A DNA stretch of 64,000 nt from an uncultured Prevotella sp. GTDB lineage: Bacteria > Bacteroidota > Bacteroidia > Bacteroidales > Bacteroidaceae. The notes under the pieces were generated by a model. It did not search any database and was not told the DNA's origin. It worked only from the letters and a program-made list of their open reading frames with translations. The DNA lies in the NCBI GenBank assembly GCA_902464615.1, contig CABQKA010000006.1, positions 1 through 64,000 of the forward strand. The letters run 5' to 3'. This document shows positions 30,144 to 38,172 of the stretch, piece by piece (the stretch's first letter is position 1; the number at the start of each line of letters is the position of its first letter). Made by a program: the position numbers and the translations under genes.

Positions 30144-31025
30144 TCAATGGGAACTTGCCCGCCAGAACGCGCGACTGACGAAAGGCAGCGCCCCGAACAG
30201 GGCCGAATGCCAATATTCCCAGTCGTGGCCGCCGTCGCGCACCCGCAATTCACAGGGCACGGCGGCGCGGCGCATCAGCCCGTAGAAAGCCAGATTGTCC
30301 GTAAGCAGGAAATCGTCGTCCCCGCAATCGACAAACCAGGCCACGGTGCGCAACGCCGCACGCCGGGCCTCGTCGGCCTTTTCCATATAGGTCAGCGCGC
30401 TGTTCCGGTGATAGCCTTCCAATACCAGTTCCAGGCGCGAGACAGGATTGGCCACGCCTTCATGGTGAAGCATGGCGCTCATGGCGTAAACGGCGCAGAA
30501 CGTCTCAGGATGGTGAAGCGCGTAGATGGCACTGCCCCCGCCGCCCATCGACAAGCCCGCCACTGCGCGGCGGGCTTTCGCGCCGCCGCAACGGTAGCGG
30601 CGCTCCACACGGGGCATCAGCTCGCGGAAGAAGAATGTCTCGTAGGCCCAGCCCGACACGTCGAAGTATCCCTGCCAGTTGTGCTCCACGTCCGCGCCAC
30701 CGGCGTCGGGCGTGATGATAACCATCTCCTCTATCTCGCCACTGGCGCACAGCCTGTCGTAAACGGCTTTCACCCTCCCTTTCTGCTCCCAGCACATATG
30801 GTCGTCACTCATGCCGTGCAGCAGGTAAAGGACGGGATAGGTGCGCGTTGTGTCGCGGCCGAAAGATGCAGGCAGCAGGACATTGAAGCGCCGCACGGTG
30901 TCCAGCACTTGACTGCGGACGGTGTCCACGAACATGCGCGACGTGCCCCGCCCTGGCTGCGCGGACAGCGAAGAAGGCTGGGCGAGCAAGACGAGCAGCA
31001 AGAGGGAACCGAGGACTGACTTCAT
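30144..31025 (-). CDS. Secreted esterase (esterase D/CE1-like alpha/beta hydrolase)
   Basis: 293 residues with a Sec signal peptide (MKSVLGSLLLLVLLAQPSSLSAQ). An alpha/beta-hydrolase core follows: VLYLLHGMSDDHMCWEQKGR (oxyanion region), VIITPDAG, nucleophile GLSMGGGGSAIYA, acidic residue in WFVDCGDDDFL and catalytic His in DGGHDWEYWHSAL. This is the pattern of the esterase D/feruloyl or acetyl-xylan esterase group (CE1-like). An ATG at 31025 is used rather than a TTG two codons upstream. The substrate may be an ester on a polysaccharide, but nothing nearby specifies it. Confidence 0.87.
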   Translation of the reverse strand: MKSVLGSLLLLVLLAQPSSLSAQPGRGTSRMFVDTVRSQVLDTVRRFNVLLPASFGRDTTRTYPVLYLLHGMSDDHMCWEQKGRVKAVYDRLCASGEIEEMVIITPDAGGADVEHNWQGYFDVSGWAYETFFFRELMPRVERRYRCGGAKARRAVAGLSMGGGGSAIYALHHPETFCAVYAMSAMLHHEGVANPVSRLELVLEGYHRNSALTYMEKADEARRAALRTVAWFVDCGDDDFLLTDNLAFYGLMRRAAVPCELRVRDGGHDWEYWHSALFGALPFVSRAFWRASSH

Positions 31026-31060
31026 GGCCAACTCCTTATTAAATATGACAGCGTGCCGTC

Positions 31061-31621
31061 TCAGACGGTCATGATTTCCTTATTCTTCGCGGCAAGCAGT
31101 TCCTCGACCTTCTTCATCATCTTGTCGTGGATTTTCTGCAGTTCAGCCTCGGCATCCTTCTCGTTGTCTTCAGAGAGCCCGTCCTTCACGCCCTTCTTCA
31201 GCTTATCGATGCCGTCGCGGCGGGCGTTGCGAATGGCCACCTTGCACTCTTCGGCCTCGCGGCTGCACTGCTTCGTCAGGTCGCGGCGGCGCTCCTCGGT
31301 GAGTGGCGGAATGGCCAGGCGAATCAGCTCGCCGTTGTTTTCAGGCATGATGCCTACCTGGCTGTCGATGATGGCTTTCTCTATGACGCGGAACATTTGC
31401 TTGTCCCACGGCTTGATAGCAATGGTACGGGCGTCGGGAGTGGTCAGGGCGGCCACGTTATTGAGCGGTACCATCGAGCCGTAGCTGTTCACCCGGATTT
31501 CGTCAAGGATGTGGATGTTTGCCTTGCCGGCACGGATATGCGACAAGGTGTCTTCCAGGTGGAGCACACTCATTTCCATTTTTTCCTCGCATTCGGCGAG
31601 GCAGCTCTTTACGTCTATCAT
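31061..31621 (-). CDS. frr: Ribosome recycling factor
   Basis: 186 residues, normal family length. It splits post-termination ribosomes with EF-G. Signatures include HLEDTLSHIRAGKANIHILDEIRVNSYGSMVPLNNVAAL near the N-terminus, TIAIKPWDKQMFRVIEKAI, IRLAIPPLTEERRRDLTKQ and a C-terminal helix SEDNEKDAEAELQKIHDKMMKKVEELLAAKNKEIMTV. It is upstream of the esterase and rsgA on the same strand. Confidence 0.97.
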   Translation of the reverse strand: MIDVKSCLAECEEKMEMSVLHLEDTLSHIRAGKANIHILDEIRVNSYGSMVPLNNVAALTTPDARTIAIKPWDKQMFRVIEKAIIDSQVGIMPENNGELIRLAIPPLTEERRRDLTKQCSREAEECKVAIRNARRDGIDKLKKGVKDGLSEDNEKDAEAELQKIHDKMMKKVEELLAAKNKEIMTV

Positions 31622-31670
31622 AGCGCGATATTATAGTTGTGAATGAAAGTTTGATGCTTAGATGCGTGAA

Positions 31671-31678
31671 CAAAGATA
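31671..31678 (-). promoter_or_regulatory. -7 box for frr
   Basis: The minus strand reads TATCTTTG (TAnnTTTG), with a predicted leader of about 43 nt. Confidence 0.55.
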
Positions 31679-31717
31679 CGGATTATTTCCAAACGGCAGT
31701 GTGCAGGAAGCCGTTTT

Positions 31718-32719
31718 TTACGGCTCGAGGGGCGGAACTGCGATCCGGTCGATGCTCCGGAGCGTCTCGTCGTCGAAATCCGGGGCCTCCAGTGCCTTGA
31801 GATTATCGGCCAGCTGGCGGGCCGAACTGGCCCCGACAATGACCGACGCGATGCGCCCGTCGCGCAACAGCCAGGCCAAGGCCATGCCTGCCAACGACTG
31901 GCCCCGACGGCGGGCCAGGGCGTCGAGGCGTGCCGTGCGTTCAAGGACGTCGGGCGTCAGTTGCCCGCGCTGGAGGAAGGGGCTGTGTGTCGCCCGCGAC
32001 CCTTCCGGGATGCCGTGCAGGTAACGGTCCGTCAGCAACCCCTGGGCCAAGGGCGAAAAGGCCACGAAGCCTACGCCGTGGCGGGCAGCCTGGGGCAGCA
32101 CGTCGAGTTCCGGCGCGCGGCAATACAGATTGTAGCGTCCCTGATAGGCCAGGCAGGGGACGCCGAGCGCCTCAAGCGCCTCGTAGGCGCGGGCGGCCAC
32201 TTCGGCCGGGTACTTCGAAAGCCCTACGTAGAGGGCCTTGCCCTGATGCACAAAACCGGCCAGCGTCCGGACGGTTTCCTCGAGCGGCGTGGAAGGGTCG
32301 TAACGGTGCGAATAAAAGAGGTCCACGTAGTCCACCCCGAGCCTGCGCAGGCTCTGGTCGAGGCTGGCGGTCAGATGTTTGCGCGAGCCCCACGAGCCAT
32401 ACGGACCGGGCCACATGTCGTGCCCGGCCTTGGTCGTAATGAAAAGCTCGTCGCGGTACGGACCGAACGACTCGCGCAGGGCACGGCCCAAAAGGGCCTC
32501 GGCGGCCCCGGGCGGCGGCCCGTAATTGTTGGCCAGGTCGAAAGAAGTGATACCGTGATCGAAGGCATAATGGAGCATCTCAAGGCAACGGCCCGGCGTA
32601 CTGTCTTCGCCGAAGTTCTGCCAGAGGCCGAGCGAAATGGCGGGAAGCAATACGCCGCTGCGCCCCACGCGCCGGTAGCGCATGGCGCCGCTGTAACGGT
32701 CGGGTGAAGGTATATACAT
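31718..32719 (-). CDS. yghZ: Aldo-keto reductase, YghZ/Gpr type
   Basis: 333 residues. A TIM-barrel NADPH-dependent reductase closely resembling E. coli YghZ: LPAISLGLWQNFG, FDLANNYGPPPGAAE (catalytic Asp and Tyr), ITTKAGHDMWPGPYGSWGSRKHL (catalytic Lys), YVDLFYSHRYDPSTPLEET, ALYVGLSKY and SVIVGASSARQLADNL. The E. coli enzyme reduces L-glyceraldehyde 3-phosphate and also methylglyoxal. A link to the mgsA product is possible but they are 26 kb apart. It appears to be a single-gene unit with its own promoter. Confidence 0.93.
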   Translation of the reverse strand: MYIPSPDRYSGAMRYRRVGRSGVLLPAISLGLWQNFGEDSTPGRCLEMLHYAFDHGITSFDLANNYGPPPGAAEALLGRALRESFGPYRDELFITTKAGHDMWPGPYGSWGSRKHLTASLDQSLRRLGVDYVDLFYSHRYDPSTPLEETVRTLAGFVHQGKALYVGLSKYPAEVAARAYEALEALGVPCLAYQGRYNLYCRAPELDVLPQAARHGVGFVAFSPLAQGLLTDRYLHGIPEGSRATHSPFLQRGQLTPDVLERTARLDALARRRGQSLAGMALAWLLRDGRIASVIVGASSARQLADNLKALEAPDFDDETLRSIDRIAVPPLEP

Positions 32720-32774
32720 GACTATGGGATTTCAGCCCCGGTCCGGCCCGCAGGCATCTCCGGGTGTTTGCAGG

Positions 32775-32782
32775 CAAAGGTA
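32775..32782 (-). promoter_or_regulatory. -7 box for the aldo-keto reductase
   Basis: The minus strand reads TACCTTTG (TAnnTTTG), with a predicted leader of about 50 nt. Confidence 0.55.
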
Positions 32783-32820
32783 CGCAAAATCTTTCATCCC
32801 GGGACATTGCCCTGCCGCTT

Positions 32821-32879
32821 TCGGGCCTTAGTCCCGTTTTTCCGGGGCTAAGCCTCGCGGGCACGGGCCTTAGCCCCGT
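32821..32879. repeat. Array H of the 21-bp intergenic repeat (three units)
   Basis: Units start at 32821 (TCGGGCCTTAGTCCCGT), 32842 (CCGGGGCTAAGCCTCGC) and 32863 (ACGGGCCTTAGCCCCGT), separated by TTTT and GGGC. It lies between the aldo-keto reductase promoter and the candidate small RNA. Confidence 0.92.
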
Positions 32880-32938
32880 AGACGCGGGACAAGACGGTGC
32901 CGGCGCTTTCACAAGAGGGAAGCGGCGGCGGAAGGCAT

Positions 32939-33024
32939 AAAAAAACAGCAACCACGCGTCGTCACGACGAATGGTTGCTTCACAGAACTTATATAGAGAT
33001 GAAAAAACTATTGCTCTCGTATTC
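32939..33024 (-). ncRNA. Candidate small RNA of about 86 nt
   Basis: A complete promoter (see 33031-33060) is followed about 45 nt later by a strong Rho-independent terminator. On the minus strand AGCAACCA pairs with TGGTTGCT (32972-32979 with 32947-32954), an inner CGTCG/CGACG stem caps it, and seven T residues follow at 32945-32939. No start codon or reading frame of note lies between. The cvfB gene ends upstream at 33093, so this is separate transcription. No Rfam family is recognised. Confidence 0.5.
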
Positions 33025-33030
33025 CACTTG

Positions 33031-33060
33031 CAAAGTTAAGCAGATTTCTGAATGCTGCAA
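33031..33060 (-). promoter_or_regulatory. Orphan promoter driving the candidate small RNA
   Basis: On the minus strand TTG (33058-33060) and TAACTTTG (33031-33038) are separated by 19 nt, an excellent Bacteroidota promoter with no protein gene immediately downstream. Confidence 0.65.
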
Positions 33061-33092
33061 TAGGCTTTGCGTTTTTTTCGACCAATCGCGCA

Positions 33093-33935
33093 TTATTTCA
33101 GACGAATCAACCAAATGCGGCCCTTATCCATCTGGATTTTCCGCTGCCTGTAAAGGGTGCCGAGCGCGCGCTTGAACGTTTTCTTGCTCACTCCGAAGCG
33201 GGCCGCAATGGCCTCGGGCGTGCTGTCGTCGGAAAAGGGAAGCTCCCCGCCGGCCTGTTGCAACTCGTCGAGCAGGACGGCGGCAAAGTCCCGGAAGCGG
33301 TCTACGCCCAGCCGCTGCACGGAGACGTCGAGCTGCCCGTCGGGGCGCTGCTTCACGATGCTGCCCCGCAGGCGGTCGCCGGTGTGGAGGCCGGCATAGA
33401 CCTGGTCTTCATATACCAGCCCCTCGTAAGCATTGTCCACAATGACCTTATAGCCGAGCGGCGTGCGGTGTAGCACGAGCAAGTCGGCCTCGTCGCCGCG
33501 CCGGTAAGCGTCGGCCGGCGCGGGGCGCAGCCATTGTTCCACCTTTGCCGTGGCCACGATGCGCCGCGTCTCCATGTCCACATATATATAGACCACGTAG
33601 GAGCGGCCTTGTTCCATGCGTTGCTTCTGCTCTCCGAAGGGAACGAAGAGGTCCTTCATAAGCCCCCAGTCCAGGAAAGCGCCGAAACGGTTGACCCACG
33701 CCACGCGCAAGTAGGCGAAGTCGCCCACCTTGGCCAATGGCGTTTCCGTGGTCGCTACGAGGCGCTCCTTCTGGTCGAGGTAGACAAACACGCGGACGCG
33801 GTCGCCGGGGCGCATCTCCGGCCGGACGTATGATTTGGGCATGAGCAGTTCGCCCGTTTCCCCGCCGTCCAGATAGGCCCCGTGGTCCGTGAACCGTGTG
33901 ATGGCGAGTTCGTTCCAGTCTCCCAGTTTCAACAT
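33093..33935 (-). CDS. CvfB-like S1 RNA-binding protein
   Basis: 280 residues. Three S1/OB-like domains occupy about 1-200 (FTDHGAYLDGGETGELLMPKSYVRPEMRPGDRVRVFVYLD; LRVAWVNRFGAFLDWGLMKDLFVPFGEQ; GYKVIVDNAYEGLVYEDQVYAGLHTGDRLRGSI). A C-terminal winged helix lies at about 220-280 (TPEAIAARFGVSKKTFKRALGTLYRQRKI). This is the CvfB layout, an RNA-binding regulator of virulence genes in Gram-positives. The start at 33935 overlaps the lolD stop by 7 nt; an upstream ATG at 33956 is possible. The role here is inferred from family only. Confidence 0.88.
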   Translation of the reverse strand: MLKLGDWNELAITRFTDHGAYLDGGETGELLMPKSYVRPEMRPGDRVRVFVYLDQKERLVATTETPLAKVGDFAYLRVAWVNRFGAFLDWGLMKDLFVPFGEQKQRMEQGRSYVVYIYVDMETRRIVATAKVEQWLRPAPADAYRRGDEADLLVLHRTPLGYKVIVDNAYEGLVYEDQVYAGLHTGDRLRGSIVKQRPDGQLDVSVQRLGVDRFRDFAAVLLDELQQAGGELPFSDDSTPEAIAARFGVSKKTFKRALGTLYRQRKIQMDKGRIWLIRLK

Positions 33936-34684
33936 GGCGTCGGATTTTCGTGACATTCAGAAACAGCGGCCGCAGGCACGGAGTCGGCAGGCACGCCGGC
34001 GGCGGGTGCGTCGGCAGGCAGCCCTTCCGGCTCGGGGACGACAAGGCCGTCGGCCAAGTGAATGGTGCGGTCGGTCAGGCGGGCCAGATCCTCGTCGTGC
34101 GTGACGATGACAAAGGTCTGGCCGAAACGGTCACGCAGTTCGAAGAACAGCCGGTGGAGTTCCTCTTTGTTATGGCTGTCCAGGCTGCCCGACGGTTCAT
34201 CGGCCAAGACCACGTCGGGCTGATTCATCAGCGCGCGCGCCACGGCCACCCGCTGCTGCTCGCCGCCCGAAAGCTCGCCGGGCTTATGCCCTGCGCGGCC
34301 GGAGAGGTTCATGAAATCGAGCAGTTCCTGCGCGCGCCGCTGCACCTCGGCACGCGGCCGCCGGGCAATGAACCCGGGAATCATCACGTTTTCGAGAGCC
34401 GTGAACTCGGGGAGCAGCTGGTGGAACTGGAAGACAAAGCCTATGTGGCCGCAGCGGAAACGCGACAACTGACGGCGGTTGAGGCGCAGGACGTCCTCCC
34501 CGCCGATAGTGAGCGTACCGGCGTCCGGACGGTAAAGCGTCCCCATCACTTGAAGCAAGGTAGTCTTTCCCGCCCCGCTGGGGCCGACGATGCTGACCAC
34601 TTCGCCCTTGTCAATGCGCAAGTCAATCCCTTTCAGGACTTCGAGCTGGCCGAATGATTTCTTAATGCCGTGGATTTCTATCAT
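33929..34684 (-). CDS. lolD: LolD-like ABC transporter ATP-binding protein
   Basis: 251 residues. Walker A GPSGAGKTT, Q-loop FVFQFHQLLPEFTALENVMIPG, signature LSGGEQQRVAVARAL, Walker B VVLADEPSGSLD and switch His in VTHDEDLA are all intact. The length and LLPEFTALENVMIP segment fit the LolD/MacB-type family that releases lipoproteins or performs mechanotransmission. No permease gene is adjacent, so the partner is unlinked. A Pro/Ala-rich tail of about 30 residues extends beyond the usual end. It overlaps cvfB. Confidence 0.87.
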   Translation of the reverse strand: MIEIHGIKKSFGQLEVLKGIDLRIDKGEVVSIVGPSGAGKTTLLQVMGTLYRPDAGTLTIGGEDVLRLNRRQLSRFRCGHIGFVFQFHQLLPEFTALENVMIPGFIARRPRAEVQRRAQELLDFMNLSGRAGHKPGELSGGEQQRVAVARALMNQPDVVLADEPSGSLDSHNKEELHRLFFELRDRFGQTFVIVTHDEDLARLTDRTIHLADGLVVPEPEGLPADAPAAGVPADSVPAAAVSECHENPTPC

Positions 34685-34763
34685 GACGACGAATTAAAAG
34701 AAATAAGGGGACGGCGTCCGGCGGCAAGCCGGGCGGCGCATTCCCGTAAGCGTGTGGCAGCGT

Positions 34764-35774
34764 TTACCTGACGTTGCCCACGCGGATAAGGTATTCTGCA
34801 ATCTGGACCGCATTGAGCGCCGCGCCCTTGCGTATCTGGTCGCTCACGAGCCAGAAGGCAAGGCCGTTCGGATTGGCCAGGTCTTTGCGGATACGCCCCA
34901 CGTAGACGGGATCTTTCCCGGCGAGGAAAAGCGGCATGGGATATTCTTTCTTATCCGGGTTGTCCATCAGTACAAGGCCTTCCCCCTGCGCTATGGCCAA
35001 ACGGGCCTCCTCGACGCTGACCGGCCGTTCGGTCTCTATCCAGACGCTTTCGCTGTGGGAACGGAGGGAGGGGACACGGACGCACGTGGCTGAGGTCTCG
35101 ATGTCCGAGTGCATGATCTTCTTCGTCTCGTTGTACATCTTCATTTCCTCTTTCGTGTAGCCGTTGTCCATGAACACATCGACCTGGGGTATGACGTTGA
35201 AGGCCAGCTGGTACGGAAATTTCGACACCGTGGCGGGCTCGCCGGCGAGCACTTGGCGGTACTGCTCGCAAAGCTCGTCCATGGCGGCCTGCCCCGCACC
35301 GCTGGCGGCCTGATAAGAGCTGACGTGTACACGTTTGATATGGCTGATGCGCTCCAGCGCCTTCAGCGCGACGACCATCATAATGGTAGTGCAATTGGGA
35401 TTGGCGATAATGCCGCGGGGACGGGTCAGCGCGTCTTCGGCGTTGCATTCCGGCACGACGAGGGGTACGTCCTCATCCATGCGGAAGGCGCTGGAGTTGT
35501 CTATCATGACTGCCCCGAACTTTGTGATATCGGCTGCAAACTCCTTGCTTGTTCCCGCTCCGGCCGAGGTGAAAGCGATGTCCACGCCCTTGAAGGCGTC
35601 GTTGTGCTCCAGCAGCTGCACGGTGTATTCTTTACCGCGGAAAGCGTACTTCGTCCCGGCGCTGCGCGTCGAACCGAAAAGCAGGAGGTTGTCAATGGGA
35701 AAGTCGCGTTCGGCCAACACGCGCAAAAACTCTTGGCCAACGGCGCCGCTGGCGCCCACAATTGCTACGTTCAT
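34764..35774 (-). CDS. asd: Aspartate-semialdehyde dehydrogenase
   Basis: 336 residues. It reduces aspartyl phosphate to aspartate semialdehyde for lysine, diaminopimelate, threonine and methionine synthesis. The NADP motif VAIVGASGAVGQEFLRVL opens the protein, and catalytic Cys128 is in GIIANPNCTTIMMVVAL. VSSYQAASGAGQAAMDEL, SATCVRVPSLRSHSESVWIETERP (catalytic His region) and DPVYVGRIRKDL follow. It is likely the first gene of a unit with lolD and cvfB. Confidence 0.96.
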   Translation of the reverse strand: MNVAIVGASGAVGQEFLRVLAERDFPIDNLLLFGSTRSAGTKYAFRGKEYTVQLLEHNDAFKGVDIAFTSAGAGTSKEFAADITKFGAVMIDNSSAFRMDEDVPLVVPECNAEDALTRPRGIIANPNCTTIMMVVALKALERISHIKRVHVSSYQAASGAGQAAMDELCEQYRQVLAGEPATVSKFPYQLAFNVIPQVDVFMDNGYTKEEMKMYNETKKIMHSDIETSATCVRVPSLRSHSESVWIETERPVSVEEARLAIAQGEGLVLMDNPDKKEYPMPLFLAGKDPVYVGRIRKDLANPNGLAFWLVSDQIRKGAALNAVQIAEYLIRVGNVR

Positions 35775-35831
35775 ATTTTCCAGTTTACCTGTTTTCTTAA
35801 ATTAAAGATGTGGGATTGCCCCATATTTCTG

Positions 35832-35839
35832 CAAAATTA
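35832..35839 (-). promoter_or_regulatory. -7 box for asd
   Basis: The minus strand reads TAATTTTG (TAnnTTTG). The predicted leader is about 50 nt. Confidence 0.5.
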
Positions 35840-35882
35840 TAACTTTCCGGCGGACCAGCAGTCACATTTGCAAACTTTTTCG

Positions 35883-35890
35883 TTCCTTTG
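35883..35890 (+). promoter_or_regulatory. Possible -7 box for the antiporter
   Basis: TTCCTTTG matches the -7 consensus except at the A position and ends 7 nt before the ATG, predicting a very short or absent leader. Confidence 0.35.
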
Positions 35891-35897
35891 CATCGAG

Positions 35898-37967
35898 ATG
35901 GAGAATCTATCCCTTTCGCTGCCCATCACGGACCCCACGTGGAATTTCTTTATTATCCTCTGCATCATCCTCTTTGCTCCGATGTTGCTGGAGCGGTTGC
36001 GTGTGCCCTCGATCGTAGGTATGATTTTGGCGGGTACGCTCATCGGGCCACACGGATTCTACCTGCTCGACCGCGACAGCAGCTTCGAGCTGTTCGGGCA
36101 AGTAGGCCTTTATTATATTATGTTCCTGGCCAGCCTCGAAATGAACTTGCAGGACGTGCAGAAAATAAAGTCGCGCGCACTGACCTTAGGCTTGCTCAGC
36201 TTCGTCATCCCCTTGGCGCTGGGATTCGTAACGAGCCACTTCCTACTCCACTACGCCATAGCCGCATCCGTGCTGATGGGCGCCATGTACGCCTCGCACA
36301 CGCTCATAGCCTACCCCATCGTGCTCCGCTACGGCCTGGCGCGGCGCAAGGGCGTGAGCATCGCCGTCGGAGCCACCATCGTGGCCGACACGCTCACGCT
36401 GCTGGTACTCGCCGTTGTCGGCGGCACATTCAAGGACGGCGGCGGCAGTTTCCTATGGGTGTGGCTCGTAGGGAAAGTCATACTCCTCAGCGTCCTCATC
36501 CTGGCCATTTTCCCGCCCCTGACGCGATGGTTCTTCCGTCAGTATAACAACAGCGTGGTGCAGTACATCTTCGTACTCGGACTTGTGTTTCTCGGCGCCG
36601 GCCTCATGGAGTTCGTAGGGATGGAGGGCATCCTCGGCGCGTTTCTCGTGGGCCTCGCCCTCAACCGCTCCATCCCGCCGGCATCGCCGTTGATGAACCA
36701 CATCGAATTCGTAGGCAACGCGCTCTTCATACCCTACTTCCTGATCGGCGTAGGCATGCTCATCAACATACGCGCCTTCATCGAAGACCCCAACATCCTC
36801 TTCATCGCCGCCATCATGGTCGGCGTCGGCGTCAGCAGCAAATGGCTGGCCGCTTTCTGCACGCAAAAGGCCTTCAGGATGGACAACGGAGAGCGCAACC
36901 TGATGTTCGGGCTGACCAACTCCCGCGCCGCCGCCACACTGGCCATCGTCCTCGTGGGCCACGACATTTTCCTGCCCGACGGCTCACGGCTGCTGAACGA
37001 CACTATTCTCAACGCCGCCATGATGGTCATCCTCGTCACGTGCATTATCAGTTCGTTCGTCACCGAGCATACCGCACGCCACCTGGCCGAGAAAGGACAG
37101 ACCGATGAAATGGAGCCGCAGCACGAGCATGACAGCATACTCATCGCCCTCTCCAATCCCGAGAATGTAGCCCCTTTGGTCCACGTCGCCCTCATGTTGC
37201 GCACGCCCAAGCCGCCCTCCGCGCTCACCGCCATCAACGTCGTGCTCGACGACGACCCGGCCACGCGCAACGAAGGACTCAAACAACTGGAGCAGGCCGA
37301 GCGCATCGCCGCAGCCGCCAACGTCAGGCTGGCCACCCGCAGCCGATGGTCCGTCAACGTCGTCAGCGGCATTCTCCATTCCATGAAAGAGCTTGAAGCC
37401 TCCGACTTGCTCATCGGGCTTCATCAAAAGGCGCGCCTGACGGAAAACTTCTTCGGCAAACTGGCCACGGACCTCATCAACGCCATAGACCGGCAGGTCA
37501 TCATATACCGCGCCGTCATCCCCATCAACACTATCCACCGCATCCACCTCCTCATCCCGCGCAAAGCCGAGTTCGAGCAGTCCTTCCACCTCTGGGCCGA
37601 CCGCGTCGCCCTGCTTGCCACGCAAATCAGCTGCCGCGTAGACCTCTACGGCGGACGCGGGACGATGGCCGCCCTCCTGCAATACTGGGAAAACCGCCAT
37701 TACAGCGTCGAAAGCGAACAGCACATCTACACCAACTGGAAGGACTTCATCTCCCTGGCCCACAACGCGCACCAAGGACACATGGTCGCCTTCATCGCCG
37801 CGCGGCGCGGCACGCTTTCCTACCACAACTACATGGAGCACCTGCCGGAGCAGATCGAACGCTATTTCTCCGCCCGCAACCTGCTCATCATCTACCCGCC
37901 GCAACCCATGGCGGGCGAAACCGCCGCCTACGCCATGCGCAGCGGCGTACCGGTCAAGGTGCGCTAA
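35898..37967 (+). CDS. Kef-type cation:proton antiporter (CPA2) with cytoplasmic UspA-like domains
   Basis: 689 residues. About 12 membrane helices (1 to about 395) form a Na_H_Exchanger domain: VPSIVGMILAGTLIGPHGFYLL, YYIMFLASLEMNLQDVQ, GAMYASHTLIAYPIVLRYG, GATIVADTLTLLVLA, EGILGAFLVGLALNRSIP and MFGLTNSRAAATLAIVLVG. The cytoplasmic part from about 410 to the end has two universal-stress-protein-like repeats instead of KTN/RCK domains. It should exchange Na+ or K+ for protons. The start at 35898 (MENLSLSLPITDP) is preferred; longer readings overlap asd. Confidence 0.9.
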   Translation: MENLSLSLPITDPTWNFFIILCIILFAPMLLERLRVPSIVGMILAGTLIGPHGFYLLDRDSSFELFGQVGLYYIMFLASLEMNLQDVQKIKSRALTLGLLSFVIPLALGFVTSHFLLHYAIAASVLMGAMYASHTLIAYPIVLRYGLARRKGVSIAVGATIVADTLTLLVLAVVGGTFKDGGGSFLWVWLVGKVILLSVLILAIFPPLTRWFFRQYNNSVVQYIFVLGLVFLGAGLMEFVGMEGILGAFLVGLALNRSIPPASPLMNHIEFVGNALFIPYFLIGVGMLINIRAFIEDPNILFIAAIMVGVGVSSKWLAAFCTQKAFRMDNGERNLMFGLTNSRAAATLAIVLVGHDIFLPDGSRLLNDTILNAAMMVILVTCIISSFVTEHTARHLAEKGQTDEMEPQHEHDSILIALSNPENVAPLVHVALMLRTPKPPSALTAINVVLDDDPATRNEGLKQLEQAERIAAAANVRLATRSRWSVNVVSGILHSMKELEASDLLIGLHQKARLTENFFGKLATDLINAIDRQVIIYRAVIPINTIHRIHLLIPRKAEFEQSFHLWADRVALLATQISCRVDLYGGRGTMAALLQYWENRHYSVESEQHIYTNWKDFISLAHNAHQGHMVAFIAARRGTLSYHNYMEHLPEQIERYFSARNLLIIYPPQPMAGETAAYAMRSGVPVKVR

Positions 37968-38005
37968 GCCATTTCCCGCTTACACCATCCACAGACACAG
38001 TGCGC

Positions 38006-38064
38006 CCTCGCCCTATCCCCGTCGCAACGGGAATAAGGCGAGGGTGCAGCAGCCTTAGGCCCGT
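38006..38064. repeat. Array I of the 21-bp intergenic repeat (three units)
   Basis: Units start at 38006 (CCTCGCCCTATCCCCGT), 38027 (ACGGGAATAAGGCGAGG) and 38048 (AGCAGCCTTAGGCCCGT). Units 1 and 2 are inverted and pair with two mismatches, giving an imperfect hairpin after the antiporter gene. Confidence 0.9.
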
Positions 38065-38156
38065 CGGCAGCGCGCGCCGCCGGACCCTTACCGCCTGTTT
38101 CGGCGCGCGCGTTTTCTTTCTTCCGGCACGTCCGTCCGCAACTAAAGAAAAAACAT

Positions 38157-38164
38157 TAACTTTG
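38157..38164 (+). promoter_or_regulatory. -7 box for priA
   Basis: TAACTTTG matches TAnnTTTG and ends 8 nt before the priA ATG, so the message is predicted to be leaderless or nearly so. Confidence 0.6.
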
Positions 38165-38172
38165 CCGGACAC

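Noticed and set aside
32897..33175. Small plus-strand cysteine-containing peptide (MKKLLLSYSTCKVKQISE...)
   Set aside because: It lacks a promoter and conserved features, overlaps the 3' end of cvfB and is antisense to the candidate small RNA and its promoter.
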